Assembly: GCA_002698785.1 (NCBI GenBank)
Contig: PAAG01000040.1
Span: 1 to 56,940, forward strand
Source: Verrucomicrobiales bacterium
GTDB taxonomy: Bacteria > Verrucomicrobiota > Verrucomicrobiia > Verrucomicrobiales > DEV007
Length of the DNA: 56,940 nt
Direction of reading: 5' to 3'
Part shown: positions 1 through 8,396 of the stretch, piece by piece
How the letters are laid out: each line of letters starts with the position of its first letter
Position numbering within the stretch: position 1 is the first letter of the stretch
The notes under the pieces: model-generated
Databases searched by the model: none
What the model was told of the DNA's origin: nothing
The model's input: only the letters and a program-made list of their open reading frames with translations
Made by a program: the position numbers and the translations under genes

Positions 1-2749
1 CTGGATGCGCATGCCCCTCATCGAAGGCATCCCCGCCAACGAATCCGGCAAACGCTGGGTCACCCTCCGCGATCAGATGGATGACGAAAAGCAACTCGCT
101 CTTCCCGTCATTTACGATGTGGTCGACCAACTACTCAACGCCGTTGCTTACGCTCACGAACGCGGCATCCTCCACCGCGACCTCAAACCGGCGAACCTAC
201 TTCTCACCGAAGGCGGCATCCTAATAGCCGACTTCGGCTTAGCCAAAGCAATAGAGCGGGAGGACTTCCGCGAAAAATTGCAGCAGTCACTGTTAGAAAC
301 GCAATTCTCTTCTTCCCCCGGAGAATTTGAAGGCGATCTCGGCGATATCGAAAACACCCTGCCCGACGTAAAGAGCAGCCGCACCGCAGCCATCATAGGG
401 ACGTTGCAATACATGGCGCCCGAACTGCGCCCACCCGCTTTCGAAGAGCACACCGTCCAGAGCGACCTCTACGCGATCGGTCTGATTGTTTACCAGATGC
501 TCACCGGCGAGTCCGAGCCAGGAATAGGCGACATGCCGTCCGACGATCGGGAAGACCTGTCCGGGGAAATGGACGGATGGGTCGGCAAAGCAATGGCGAA
601 GAAGGCCTATAAGCGTTTCGAGTCTGCGGCAGCGATGCAAAAGGAATGGCAGGCGTTGCCCGAGTTTGCTGGCGAGGGAGAAACGAATAGCGTTGAGAGT
701 CCGATTGCTGCGGAAAACACTCCTGGCCAAGTTTCGCCAAGTCAGGAACCGGAGGAGCAAACAGACCACGGAGCGCCAGAGCTTGAACCGCTTCCCAAAG
801 CGTCAACCGGAAAACCGAAGCGAACTTTGTATGTTTCTGTCGCGGTCGTATCGGTTCTCGCTCTTCTAGCGGCTATTTACGGCAGTCTGGGGAGCAGAGA
901 AGCTAAGCCGGAAGAGCTAAAGAAAGTTGCATTAGTAGAGAAGAAAAAGGAGTCTCATGTCTCGCCGGAGCCCGTTGTGGAAGACAAACAGCCGCTTGTT
1001 GCCCCTACGAAAAACCTTTCGGAAGAGAAAGTGATCTTCGATGTGGAGCCGGAACAAACCTCCGAAGGAATGGGTGGTAACAAAGCGGGCGAGATTCGGA
1101 CCTTCGGTGGCATTGAGTTCGTCTGGTGCCCACCGGGCGAGTTTCTGATGGGAAGCCCGGAAAGCGAAGTTGACCGGGGAGACGATGAAATCCAGCATCA
1201 GGTCAGGTTGACGAAGGGCTTCTGGATGGCAAAGACAGAATGCACCCAGGCGCAGTGGAAGAACGTGATGGGGAGCAACCCTGGGATACCGACAGGCGAG
1301 GAGCTTCCCATAGTGCTGGTTGGCTGGAACGACACCCGGGAATGGATGGGGAAAATGAATCAACTTCACCCTTTGCCAGAAGGCTGGCAGTGGGCTCTGC
1401 CGACCGAGGCCCAGTGGGAGTATGCCTGCCGGGCAGGTTCTAGAACGGCTTACAGTTTTGGCGATGACATATACAAACTAAAATCGTATGGGAATTTTGC
1501 GGATACAAATGCTCCTTTTTATTGGAAAGATAAACGTCATGACGATGGAATGGCGACAATTGCGGAAGTGGGCAGCTATGAACCGAACAATTGGGGGCTG
1601 TACGATATGCATGGTAACGTGGAAGAGTGGTGTGAGGATTTGTATGGAGAGTATCCCGCCGAATCAGTGGCCAATCCACGGGGTGCCGCTGTCGGCTCCG
1701 ATCACGTTATTCGAGGAGGTGGTTGGTTCGACCGCGGGAGTGATTGCAGATCGGCAGGTCGCTTAGCAGGCATGCCGGATGATCGTCTCGACTACCTGGG
1801 GTTTCGTCCTGCCATTAGCTTTGTTGGAGATGCGGCGGAGAATAGTAGTGCGAAAGTAGAAGCCGAAACCGAGAAGATAAAAGAAACAAAAATAATAGCC
1901 GAAAAACCAGCAGGAAAGCCGACCGTAGCTCCCGCAGACCCAATGGAAGGCACTAGAGCAGGCGATACCCGCACCTTTGGTGGCATCGAATTCATCTGGT
2001 GTCCACCAGGCGACTTTTTTATGGGTAGTCCGGAAAGTGAGAAGGATCGAGACGATGACGAAACTCAGCATTCGGTGACATTGACGCGAGGTTTCTGGAT
2101 GGCGAAGACAGAATGCACCCAGGCGCAATGGACAAGTGCGATGGGAAGCAATCCGAGTGAGTTCGAAGGAGACATGCTGCCTGTGGAAACGGTAAGCTGG
2201 GACGACGCGCAAGAGTGGCTCAAGAAAATGAACGAGCAGCATTCGATGCCGGAAGGGTGGAAGTGGACATTGCCGACGGAGGCACAATGGGAGTATGCGT
2301 GCCGAGCGGGAACGCAGACGGCGTACAGTTTTGGAAACGATAGTAGCAAATTGTATCAATATGGGAATTTTGCGGACACGAACGTTTCGTTCGGTTGGGC
2401 AGAAAAAAGCCAGGACGATGGAGTGGGAGAAACCACAGCCAAAGTGGGTAGTAACAAGCCGAATGAGTGGGGATTATGCGACATGCACGGGAACGTGGGG
2501 GAATGGTGTGCGGATTGGTATGGCGATTACGCGACAGGCTCTGTTACGGATCCTTCGGGCGCATTTGCCGGCTCCCACCGCGTGTTTCGCGGCGGCAGTT
2601 GGAGCAACCGTGGGCACAACTGCCGGTCGGCGATTCGTTACTGGTACTACTCGGATTACCGGGACTACGGCCTGGGCTTCCGTCCTGCCGTGAGTTTCAC
2701 TCCGTCGCTGGAGGGAGTGCGGAGCACCGAGCCTGCGGGGCCTCTTTAG
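1..2749 (+). CDS. Ser/Thr protein kinase with two tandem SUMF1-type domains (5' end outside window)
   Basis: Partial gene: the frame is open at base 1, and the kinase N-lobe (glycine loop, catalytic Lys) must lie upstream. Numbering from the first ATG at 5, the catalytic loop HRDLKPAN is at residues 57-64, DFG at 76-78, followed by an APE-like segment. After a Pro/Glu-rich linker comes one membrane helix (about 273-295), then two SUMF1/formylglycine-generating-enzyme-type domains at about 365-603 and 655-898. The two copies are very similar, so they arose by recent internal duplication. In both, the first active-site Cys position of true FGEs is replaced (RGGGW / RGGSW) while a later Cys (DCRSA / NCRSA) remains, so sulfatase-activating chemistry is unlikely; as in Chlamydia Pkn1-like proteins the domains are probably ligand-binding. 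Inference: a transmembrane sensor kinase with a cytoplasmic kinase and exported SUMF1 domains. Confidence 0.9.
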   Translation, partial: WMRMPLIEGIPANESGKRWVTLRDQMDDEKQLALPVIYDVVDQLLNAVAYAHERGILHRDLKPANLLLTEGGILIADFGLAKAIEREDFREKLQQSLLETQFSSSPGEFEGDLGDIENTLPDVKSSRTAAIIGTLQYMAPELRPPAFEEHTVQSDLYAIGLIVYQMLTGESEPGIGDMPSDDREDLSGEMDGWVGKAMAKKAYKRFESAAAMQKEWQALPEFAGEGETNSVESPIAAENTPGQVSPSQEPEEQTDHGAPELEPLPKASTGKPKRTLYVSVAVVSVLALLAAIYGSLGSREAKPEELKKVALVEKKKESHVSPEPVVEDKQPLVAPTKNLSEEKVIFDVEPEQTSEGMGGNKAGEIRTFGGIEFVWCPPGEFLMGSPESEVDRGDDEIQHQVRLTKGFWMAKTECTQAQWKNVMGSNPGIPTGEELPIVLVGWNDTREWMGKMNQLHPLPEGWQWALPTEAQWEYACRAGSRTAYSFGDDIYKLKSYGNFADTNAPFYWKDKRHDDGMATIAEVGSYEPNNWGLYDMHGNVEEWCEDLYGEYPAESVANPRGAAVGSDHVIRGGGWFDRGSDCRSAGRLAGMPDDRLDYLGFRPAISFVGDAAENSSAKVEAETEKIKETKIIAEKPAGKPTVAPADPMEGTRAGDTRTFGGIEFIWCPPGDFFMGSPESEKDRDDDETQHSVTLTRGFWMAKTECTQAQWTSAMGSNPSEFEGDMLPVETVSWDDAQEWLKKMNEQHSMPEGWKWTLPTEAQWEYACRAGTQTAYSFGNDSSKLYQYGNFADTNVSFGWAEKSQDDGVGETTAKVGSNKPNEWGLCDMHGNVGEWCADWYGDYATGSVTDPSGAFAGSHRVFRGGSWSNRGHNCRSAIRYWYYSDYRDYGLGFRPAVSFTPSLEGVRSTEPAGPL

Positions 2750-2764
2750 CGAAGCCGCACGGAG

Positions 2765-2782
2765 TTCCGCATTCATGCGGAA
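2765..2782. repeat. Hairpin downstream of the kinase gene
   Basis: A perfect 7-bp inverted repeat, TTCCGCA / TGCGGAA with a 4-nt loop, starts 16 bp after the kinase stop codon. No U-tract follows, so it is not a canonical Rho-independent terminator; it may still mark the 3' end of the mRNA. Confidence 0.4.
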
Positions 2783-2950
2783 TTCGAAGCCCACCCGCAA
2801 CTGCGTGCAACCACCACCTAAAGGCTGAACTACATACATTCCTAATTTCCGAAGCTCAGAGCCCTTTTGCGCATCTTACGCTTTCTCCGGGCATCAACGA
2901 CAGCGCGTTTGCGGCCAAAACCTTCCGCGTATTCCGCGGTCCTCTCCCCC

Positions 2951-4291
2951 TTAATCCAAAACACTCGAACCCTCATCCTTCACCAGAAACTCAACCCCCT
3001 CCGGCAACCCTGACACAATCCAGTTGTCCACCATCACCTCCTGCGAATTCTCCAGCACTACGCCGCTCGCGCTCTCCGTCAGAATATTCGACGAAAGATT
3101 CATTCGCTGGCAATCACGCAGCGTCACCGCGCCACCCTCCGCCGCCAGTGCTCGGAACGTATTGTCCGAAACGATGCAATCCTGACACGCATCAAAAATT
3201 AGCCGCCCTGGTCGCTCGAACTGACGCGGGTTGAACGTATTCCCGTGCACTACCAGGCGCTTGCTCTTCGTCGCATGCAGGAAATCCGGATTCGGGGCAA
3301 AGAAAGTGTTGCCCGTCACCGTGATGTCCGTCGCATCCTTGATGTCGACTAGCAGCGAAGTATCGCTCACCACATTGCCACTGATCGTCACCGAATCGAT
3401 CGGCCACATCTCCTTACCATAAATGCGAATATTCGCCCCACCCGGAGCAATGGAATCAAAGTCCTTCCCGCCATAGTTCGAACTGTGCTGAATCGTACAT
3501 CCCGTGATCGCCACCTCAGCGATCGACTTGCTCTTGTCGTCCGGTGAACCCGCCACATGCAGTAGAATATTCGCCGCTTCCGTCTGCGTATCGTCCGCTG
3601 GCATATTTCCTTCGATATCGCATCCCGTAATCTGCAGGTTCCTGACATTGCCATCAATCACCACGATTCCACCCTGACGATTGTAACTGATGTGCGAATT
3701 GCTCACATTGATCTGGTGCAGGTTCACATCGTCAAGAAACAGTCCGACACCCGAATTCTCATACAGGTGAACATCCGAAACCACCACATTGCGATTCCGC
3801 TCCACCAGGTGAATCCCATGCCTGCACCACCGAACACCCACCTTGCTGATCGTTGGGGCAACGCACTGGTATAGCTCAATCCCGTCCGCTTCTGGATGAT
3901 TCCCAACAATCTCGATCCCTTCTACGATCGGCATCCTTTCATTCCAGGTCGCTGGCTGAAACGACTTCGGACTCGCCGTTCCCTCATGCGAACCTGCAAT
4001 ACGGATCGCCGGTCCCGGTCCATCCATGATCAAAGTCACCGGACCGGACTCCGGACGCACAATCGTGCTCCGCACCTGCTCCAAATCGAAAACCAGCGTC
4101 TCCGTAATCCGATAAACCCCCGGAGCGATCACCAAAGTCCCATCATTATCCCCGATCTGCTTCTGCAACTCAGCCGTCCGATCTGGCATGTCGGCAATGC
4201 CCTCGAACTGAACTGATGCTAAAGGTTCCCCAGCTTTGGACAGGACAACCCCACCAATCAGAATAAAGAGAAAAAGAACTCTGTAAATCAT
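2951..4291 (-). CDS. Secreted parallel beta-helix (pectate-lyase-like) protein
   Basis: 446 aa. Residues 1-20 form a typical Sec signal peptide. The mature part opens with the pattern seen in pectate-lyase superfamily proteins (DNDGTLVIAPGVYRI, around 48-62) and then carries many imprecise right-handed beta-helix coils with the recurring pattern I-x-G/S-N-x-I/F (for example ITGCTI, ISGNVV, VTGNTFF). Proteins of this fold bind or cleave acidic polysaccharides, or serve as surface beta-helices. No catalytic residues could be assigned with confidence, so the enzyme activity is unknown. It is encoded alone, convergent with the kinase gene. Just before the start codon is a stable hairpin (see 4294-4309). 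Confidence 0.8.
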   Translation of the reverse strand: MIYRVLFLFILIGGVVLSKAGEPLASVQFEGIADMPDRTAELQKQIGDNDGTLVIAPGVYRITETLVFDLEQVRSTIVRPESGPVTLIMDGPGPAIRIAGSHEGTASPKSFQPATWNERMPIVEGIEIVGNHPEADGIELYQCVAPTISKVGVRWCRHGIHLVERNRNVVVSDVHLYENSGVGLFLDDVNLHQINVSNSHISYNRQGGIVVIDGNVRNLQITGCDIEGNMPADDTQTEAANILLHVAGSPDDKSKSIAEVAITGCTIQHSSNYGGKDFDSIAPGGANIRIYGKEMWPIDSVTISGNVVSDTSLLVDIKDATDITVTGNTFFAPNPDFLHATKSKRLVVHGNTFNPRQFERPGRLIFDACQDCIVSDNTFRALAAEGGAVTLRDCQRMNLSSNILTESASGVVLENSQEVMVDNWIVSGLPEGVEFLVKDEGSSVLD

Positions 4292-4293
4292 GC

Positions 4294-4309
4294 GGGAGCC
4301 TATGCTCCC
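4294..4309 (-). promoter_or_regulatory. Hairpin directly upstream of the beta-helix start codon
   Basis: Perfect 6-bp stem GGGAGC / GCTCCC with a 4-nt loop, ending two bases before the ATG of the minus-strand gene. It occupies the place where a ribosome binding site should be, so it could limit translation initiation. A dispersed palindromic repeat is the alternative. Confidence 0.4.
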
Positions 4310-4351
4310 AACGGCAACTTCAGCAATAACGTGGACGCGGTTGAGAATACG

Positions 4352-4380
4352 CTATTCTGCCGTCAAAGCCCCGCGCCCAT
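4352..4380 (-). repeat. Degenerate direct copy of the ABC-F gene 3' end
   Basis: 29 bp that match 5648-5676, the last bases of the ABC-F gene, at 24 of 29 positions; all five differences are transitions and the same-frame stop codon is kept. Read on the minus strand it encodes the same C-terminus (RGALTAE, then stop) as the ABC-F protein. The two copies bracket the nucleotidyltransferase pair at 4486-5645, as expected if a cassette inserted at the 3' end of the gene and left or brought a duplicated end. Confidence 0.55.
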
Positions 4381-4485
4381 TGCTGGCGCCGAACCTCTCA
4401 ACAGAATGTTGCTCCCGGAGATAGTACATTATCCAGGGTTGGCACTCACTCTCGAAGGGGCATAACTCCAAGTATAGACTAGTTC

Positions 4486-5094
4486 GTGTCTCCTCCCGTT
4501 GATTTCGCCATTTTATCGTCGAAACTATGGCCGATGGAGATGTCAGAGAATAAGGCGACTCTCGCGAAGCGACTCGGCTGCACAGTGCACATTTCACCGC
4601 TGGAAATGAAGCTGCGTAGAATGCGTTTAAAGTATTCAAATTCGAGTGGTGATACCCTCGATGAGTGGCTTGTCGACATTTGCAACGCGCGTGGTTATTA
4701 CGCGATCTTTCGCCCCGGAGTGAAAGTTGCAGAGTACGACTATCCTGGGGAGAGCGAGCTTCTGGACGAGGAGTTGGCTGCGTCGCTCCTTCTCTTGTCT
4801 CGTGTCGATGAACCTCGAATCCTGAGGCTCGCTTCTCAAATCATCTCTCGGGCAGAAATTTATCCGGCTACATTTTCCCGTTTGGTTGAGATAGAGAGAT
4901 TGCAAAGGCAGGTGAAGATGCTGGCAAGGCAGGCATTGAAAGTATCGCCTCATCACTCAGCATGGGCTTCGATTTACAAAAGATTCCAGGATGCGTGCGA
5001 CTTTTCCGATTCATTGATTCATTGGACGCGACTTGCTGAACCGCAGATGGAACCCGGTAAAGTGGGCGCGAAAACTTGGAATCTGATCTCGTGA
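4486..5094 (+). CDS. Putative antitoxin or partner of a nucleotidyltransferase; unknown family
   Basis: Up to 202 aa if the GTG at 4486 is used; ATGs at 4534 and 4540 are credible alternatives (186 or 184 aa), and no ribosome binding site decides. I do not recognise the family. It is a soluble, mostly alpha-helical protein with no signal peptide and a basic segment (KLRRMRLKYS) near residue 45. It overlaps the next gene by up to 19 bp (or only 4 bp, GTGA, if that gene starts at 5091), so the two are translationally coupled. The pairing with a small nucleotidyltransferase-like protein resembles AbiE- or MNT/HEPN-type toxin-antitoxin pairs, in which the first gene is often the antitoxin; that role is inferred from arrangement only. 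Confidence 0.65.
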   Translation: MSPPVDFAILSSKLWPMEMSENKATLAKRLGCTVHISPLEMKLRRMRLKYSNSSGDTLDEWLVDICNARGYYAIFRPGVKVAEYDYPGESELLDEELAASLLLLSRVDEPRILRLASQIISRAEIYPATFSRLVEIERLQRQVKMLARQALKVSPHHSAWASIYKRFQDACDFSDSLIHWTRLAEPQMEPGKVGAKTWNLIS

Positions 5095-5645
5095 GTTCGA
5101 ATCCTGAGAAAATACTGGGCCGCCTGGATTATTACCTCGATACTCCCGTCGAATTAACCTTGTACGGTCGGGCTGCGCTTCTACTCGGTTTCGAAAAGCC
5201 GGATCCCGTTTTCGCCATGACCTGCGACGTCGATGCGGTATTCTGGATCGGTCAGGGACAGGAATTGCTGGAAGATACAAATTTCTGGGAAGCGGTAGAT
5301 CGGGTGAATCAAGAATTGGCCAGCGATAGACTCTTTATCAGCCATTTTTTTGAAGAGTCACAAGTGATCCTGACTCCAGGCTGGAAGTCTGACCGAGTTT
5401 CCATCTCGATCGATTATCTCCGAAACTTGAACCTCTACAGATTGTCAGACCATGACCTGCTACTTAGCAAACTCATGCGAGACGACCCACAGGATCGAAG
5501 CGATGCGGAATTCATCTGTCGGCAAGCAGGTTTCGGTTTGAGCGACGTCACGGATTTTATTCGGCGAGCTCGAGTTCCAGAGGAAACCGAGATTGTCGAG
5601 CAGTTCAAGATCGCCTCCGAAAAACTGCTTAAGAAATTATGCTAG
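5076..5645 (+). CDS. DUF6036-like nucleotidyltransferase (toxin-type)
   Basis: 189 aa from the ATG at 5076; the GTG at 5091, overlapping the upstream stop as GTGA, would give 184 aa. The N-terminal region fits the small nucleotidyltransferase fold: TLYGRAALLLGF (G-R/S-A-A-L-x-x-G in place of the GS motif) followed by a candidate metal-binding D-x-D (CDVDAVF). Family members are DUF6036 or AbiEii-type proteins that transfer nucleotides to RNA or protein and act as toxins. The C-terminal half is helical with many Asp and Arg. It is coupled to the upstream gene and lies inside a short direct-repeat pair, which supports a mobile toxin-antitoxin cassette. The activity itself is inferred. Confidence 0.65.
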   Translation: MESDLVSSNPEKILGRLDYYLDTPVELTLYGRAALLLGFEKPDPVFAMTCDVDAVFWIGQGQELLEDTNFWEAVDRVNQELASDRLFISHFFEESQVILTPGWKSDRVSISIDYLRNLNLYRLSDHDLLLSKLMRDDPQDRSDAEFICRQAGFGLSDVTDFIRRARVPEETEIVEQFKIASEKLLKKLC

Positions 5646-5647
5646 CA

Positions 5648-5676
5648 CTACTCCGCCGTCAAAGCTCCGCGCTCGT
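5648..5676 (-). repeat. Direct repeat partner at the 3' end of the ABC-F gene
   Basis: Matches 4352-4380 at 24 of 29 positions, including an 11-bp exact core (gccgtcaaagc). It includes the stop codon of the ABC-F gene. See the entry at 4352 for interpretation. Confidence 0.55.
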
Positions 5677-7255
5677 CACCGCCGCCTCTCTTTTCGATGA
5701 AATAATCCCAGTCTCCGTGGAATCGCTTAGCTTCTCCGTTGTTCACGTGGATCACATCGGTCGCCAGCTTTCTGATGAAGTGCACGTCGTGTGAAATGAA
5801 GACCAGCGTTCCCGCATAGTTCTCCAGCGCCAGAATCAAAGACTCCACCGTCAAGATGTCCAAGTGAGTCGTAGGCTCGTCCATCAACAGGATGTTCGGC
5901 GGATCGACGAGGAACTTCACCAGGTTGAGTCGGCTCTTTTCACCACCGCTCAATACCTTGGTCATTTTGTAAACTTCTTCCTTACGGAACATGAACGATC
6001 CCAGAATCCCTCGCGCTTCGTCTTCGCGTAGGGTGGGGGCGGCTTCCAACACTTCGGAGAGGACTGAATTGTTCGGATTCAGCGTAGCGGCACGGTGCTG
6101 AGAGAAGTAACCAATCTTCGCATTGTGCCCTTCGATCCGTTTTCCTTGCTGCGGTTGTAGCTCGTCAGCGAGCAACTTCAAAAGTGTCGACTTACCGGAA
6201 CCGTTTGGACCGACGAGCACGGTACGTTCTCCCTTTTCGATAACAAGATCGATGCCTTCGTAGACCTTGTAGTCGCCGTAGGCGAAATGAATTCCCTCGA
6301 GGGTCAGCGCCTTCTGTCCACCGCGTGGAGGATCAGGAATTTGGAAACGGAACGGTTTCTTCGGTGCCTGTGGCTTTTCGATTTTTTCAATACGCTCGAT
6401 CTCTTTGAGCTTCGACTGCGCTTGCGACGCCTTCGAAGAAACATTCCGGAATTTGTTCGCAAAGTCCTGCAGCTCCTTGATCTGCTTTTGCTGATTCTTA
6501 TACGCCTGGTTCTGCCGTTCGTAGTTCTGCTGGCGCTGTTCGACGTAGTCCGAGTAGTTCCCTGTGTAATGGATCAGCTTGTGATTGTCGATATCGTGGA
6601 CCGATTCGACCAGCGCATCCATAAATTCACGGTCGTGAGAAATCATCAGGATCGCTCCCGAGTAAGTCTTCAGATAATCCTGAAACCACAGGAGCGACAT
6701 CAGGTCGAGGTGGTTGGTAGGCTCATCGAGCATCAGCAGGTCGGGCTCGATTACGAGAAGCCGTGCCAGGTGTGCCCGCATGATCCATCCGCCAGACATC
6801 TCCTTCGCAGGACGCTCGAAGTCTGCTTCTTTGTATCCGAGACCACGAAGCATCTTCTTCGCTTTCGCTTCGACCTCGGGATTGGCAAGCGCATCGAATT
6901 TACCCTGCGCCTCGATGTATTCAGGGACGTCCACCGTTCCCGCGTCTTCGAGATTCTTCAAAGTCGCTTCCAGCTTCTCGATCTCACCGGCCTGACCTGT
7001 CGCGATCTGGAGCACCGTGTAATCACCGACGTCTTCACTCTCCTGAGGGAGAAAGCCCGTCAGCGTCCACTCATCACGCTCGACAGTTCCTTTGTCGGAC
7101 TCTTCTTCTCCGAGGATGATGCGGAAAATGGTCGATTTGCCGGCTCCATTTGGGCCCACGAGGGCGGCACGTTCTCCGTAGTTGATCTGGAGATCGGCGT
7201 CCTCAAAGAGAGCATTTCCACCGTAGGATTTTTTGAGATTTCGGATCGTAAGCAT
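5648..7255 (-). CDS. ABC-F family ATPase (ribosome-associated translation factor type)
   Basis: 535 aa, two ATP-binding cassettes and no membrane segments. Cassette 1: Walker A GPNGAGKS (34-41), signature MSGGWIMRAHLARL, Walker B LLMLDEPTNHLD. A charged linker (about 240-310, rich in Lys, Gln and Glu) corresponds to the P-site tRNA interaction motif region. Cassette 2: Walker A GPNGSGKS near residue 347, signature LSGGEKSRLNLVKF, Walker B LLMDEPTTHLD. ABC-F proteins such as EttA, Uup, YbiT or antibiotic-resistance factors bind the ribosomal E site; the subfamily cannot be told here. The last codons are duplicated at 4352-4380. Transcribed divergently from the WXG100 operon with 153 bp between starts. 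Confidence 0.92.
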   Translation of the reverse strand: MLTIRNLKKSYGGNALFEDADLQINYGERAALVGPNGAGKSTIFRIILGEEESDKGTVERDEWTLTGFLPQESEDVGDYTVLQIATGQAGEIEKLEATLKNLEDAGTVDVPEYIEAQGKFDALANPEVEAKAKKMLRGLGYKEADFERPAKEMSGGWIMRAHLARLLVIEPDLLMLDEPTNHLDLMSLLWFQDYLKTYSGAILMISHDREFMDALVESVHDIDNHKLIHYTGNYSDYVEQRQQNYERQNQAYKNQQKQIKELQDFANKFRNVSSKASQAQSKLKEIERIEKIEKPQAPKKPFRFQIPDPPRGGQKALTLEGIHFAYGDYKVYEGIDLVIEKGERTVLVGPNGSGKSTLLKLLADELQPQQGKRIEGHNAKIGYFSQHRAATLNPNNSVLSEVLEAAPTLREDEARGILGSFMFRKEEVYKMTKVLSGGEKSRLNLVKFLVDPPNILLMDEPTTHLDILTVESLILALENYAGTLVFISHDVHFIRKLATDVIHVNNGEAKRFHGDWDYFIEKRGGGDERGALTAE

Positions 7256-7408
7256 TGCGTAGCGCAGGTCTTTCGGGTCCCCTACATACTTGAGTCTTCG
7301 CTATCCGCAAATCGAAAGGCGGGACAACCCGCGGTTGATTGCTGAAATCCTTTCCTTGCAAGCCAACAAAGCTGTTGTCGCGTGCTTCCCGATTTGATAG
7401 CGTGAGAT

Positions 7409-7681
7409 ATGTCGAAGGCAATTGTAGATCCCGACGAACTTCGGAAGTTCGCAGAAGAATTGAAACGTTTCAATTCCGACCTTCAAAACTCCCTCTCCTC
7501 CCTGAATGCCAGATTCGCTGCCCTTGGAGACACGTGGCAGGACAATGAGCAGGCAAAATTTGCCCAGGATTTCCAAGATACGATGAAGGTATTGCGCCGC
7601 TTTATTGAGAGTTCGAACCAGCAGGCACCTTTCCTGATGAGAAAGGCCCAGCGGATCGAAGAATATCTCAGTCAGCGATAA
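7409..7681 (+). CDS. WXG100 (ESAT-6-like) protein
   Basis: 90 aa, the length of a classical WXG100 protein, and all-helical. The helix-turn-helix centre is W43-Q44-D45 within LGDTWQDNEQAKF, with the following A49 and F51 at the spacing of the family pattern (W-x-G/D-x-A-x-x-F). No signal peptide and no Cys. WXG100 proteins are dimeric substrates or escorts of type VII secretion systems, recognised by an FtsK/EssC ATPase; such an ATPase is encoded three genes downstream in the same direction. This is the first gene of the operon, and the next gene starts 16 bp after its stop. The start ATG at 7409 has only a weak GTGAG upstream. The WQD variant instead of WXG is common in distant members. Confidence 0.85.
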   Translation: MSKAIVDPDELRKFAEELKRFNSDLQNSLSSLNARFAALGDTWQDNEQAKFAQDFQDTMKVLRRFIESSNQQAPFLMRKAQRIEEYLSQR

Positions 7682-7697
7682 GCCCCTGCCTCTCACC

Positions 7698-8171
7698 GTG
7701 TCAGATCGTGCCAATGTAACCAACATCGAGGCGCTGGAACGTTTTCGTTCGAGCCTTGTCCTGTTCGTGGAAAAAGCGAACGCCGTCCTCGATGAGGTCA
7801 GCGAGGAGGTAAAGCGCACTCGCATCTGGCTCCAGACCGAGCAGCGCCTGAACATCACTCGCGAGATCAAAAAGGGAAACCGCGATCTCGAGATGCTCGA
7901 GCAACAGCTCTTCACCGCCCGCCTGTCCCGCATCCAGAATGCGAAGACCGGGCAGCAGATGCAGATCAACAAAAAACGCCGGGAGATCCGCGAGCTGGAG
8001 GACAAACTCCGCGCCGTTTCCGCGTGGCTGCGAAATTACGATTCCACCGTCGAGAACGAAGCCCGCAAAGTCGAAAAGCTCCGTCACCTCCTCGATTCCG
8101 ACATGGCCAACGCTTTGTCTTTTCTCGCCGAGTCGGTGAAAAGCCTCGATGCGTATACTCAAGGAGAGTGA
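7698..8171 (+). CDS. Coiled-coil protein of the WXG100/EssC-like operon
   Basis: 157 aa with a GTG start at 7698. It is almost entirely predicted alpha-helix: an N-terminal helix containing a run of hydrophobics (SSLVLFVEKANAVLDEV), then long charged heptads with many Glu, Lys and Arg (about 45-140). The N-terminal helix resembles the first helix of WXG/LXG-like proteins (long amphipathic helix with acidic positions), but there is no clear WXG turn. No signal peptide or membrane segment. Sitting between two WXG100-type genes and an EssC-like ATPase, with 16 bp and 9 bp gaps, it is probably a structural partner, chaperone or substrate of the same machine. No function is recognised from sequence alone. 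Confidence 0.75.
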   Translation: MSDRANVTNIEALERFRSSLVLFVEKANAVLDEVSEEVKRTRIWLQTEQRLNITREIKKGNRDLEMLEQQLFTARLSRIQNAKTGQQMQINKKRREIRELEDKLRAVSAWLRNYDSTVENEARKVEKLRHLLDSDMANALSFLAESVKSLDAYTQGE

Positions 8172-8180
8172 TCAAAACAA

Positions 8181-8396
8181 ATGAGCCTGAATCACAGCAA
8201 AGGACGAATGATGGGGCTCTCCCGCGAATTGTTGAAAACGTGGCAGGAGACCCAGGCCCACTGGCACGACCAGAAAAGCCGCGAATTCGACAGCACCTAC
8301 ATGCAACCCATGTTCGACGCCATGGACAACGCCGTGACCGCCATGGACGACCTCGACAAAATGCTCCAGAAACTCCGCAAAGATTGTGAAACATAA
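8181..8396 (+). CDS. Mini WXG100-like protein
   Basis: 71 aa, shorter than standard WXG100 proteins (about 90-100). A short first helix with W21 leads to a WXG-like turn W28-H29-D30 followed by F36 and Y40, and then a long second helix ending KLRKDCET. It therefore looks like a WXG100 protein with a shortened first helix. The ATG at 8181 lies 9 bp after the upstream stop, and the gene overlaps the ATPase gene by 11 bp, so the three products are likely made together. It could be the heterodimer partner of the 90-aa WXG100 protein, in analogy with EsxA/EsxB pairs; that is inference. It has a single Cys, near the C-terminus (C69). Confidence 0.7.
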   Translation: MSLNHSKGRMMGLSRELLKTWQETQAHWHDQKSREFDSTYMQPMFDAMDNAVTAMDDLDKMLQKLRKDCET

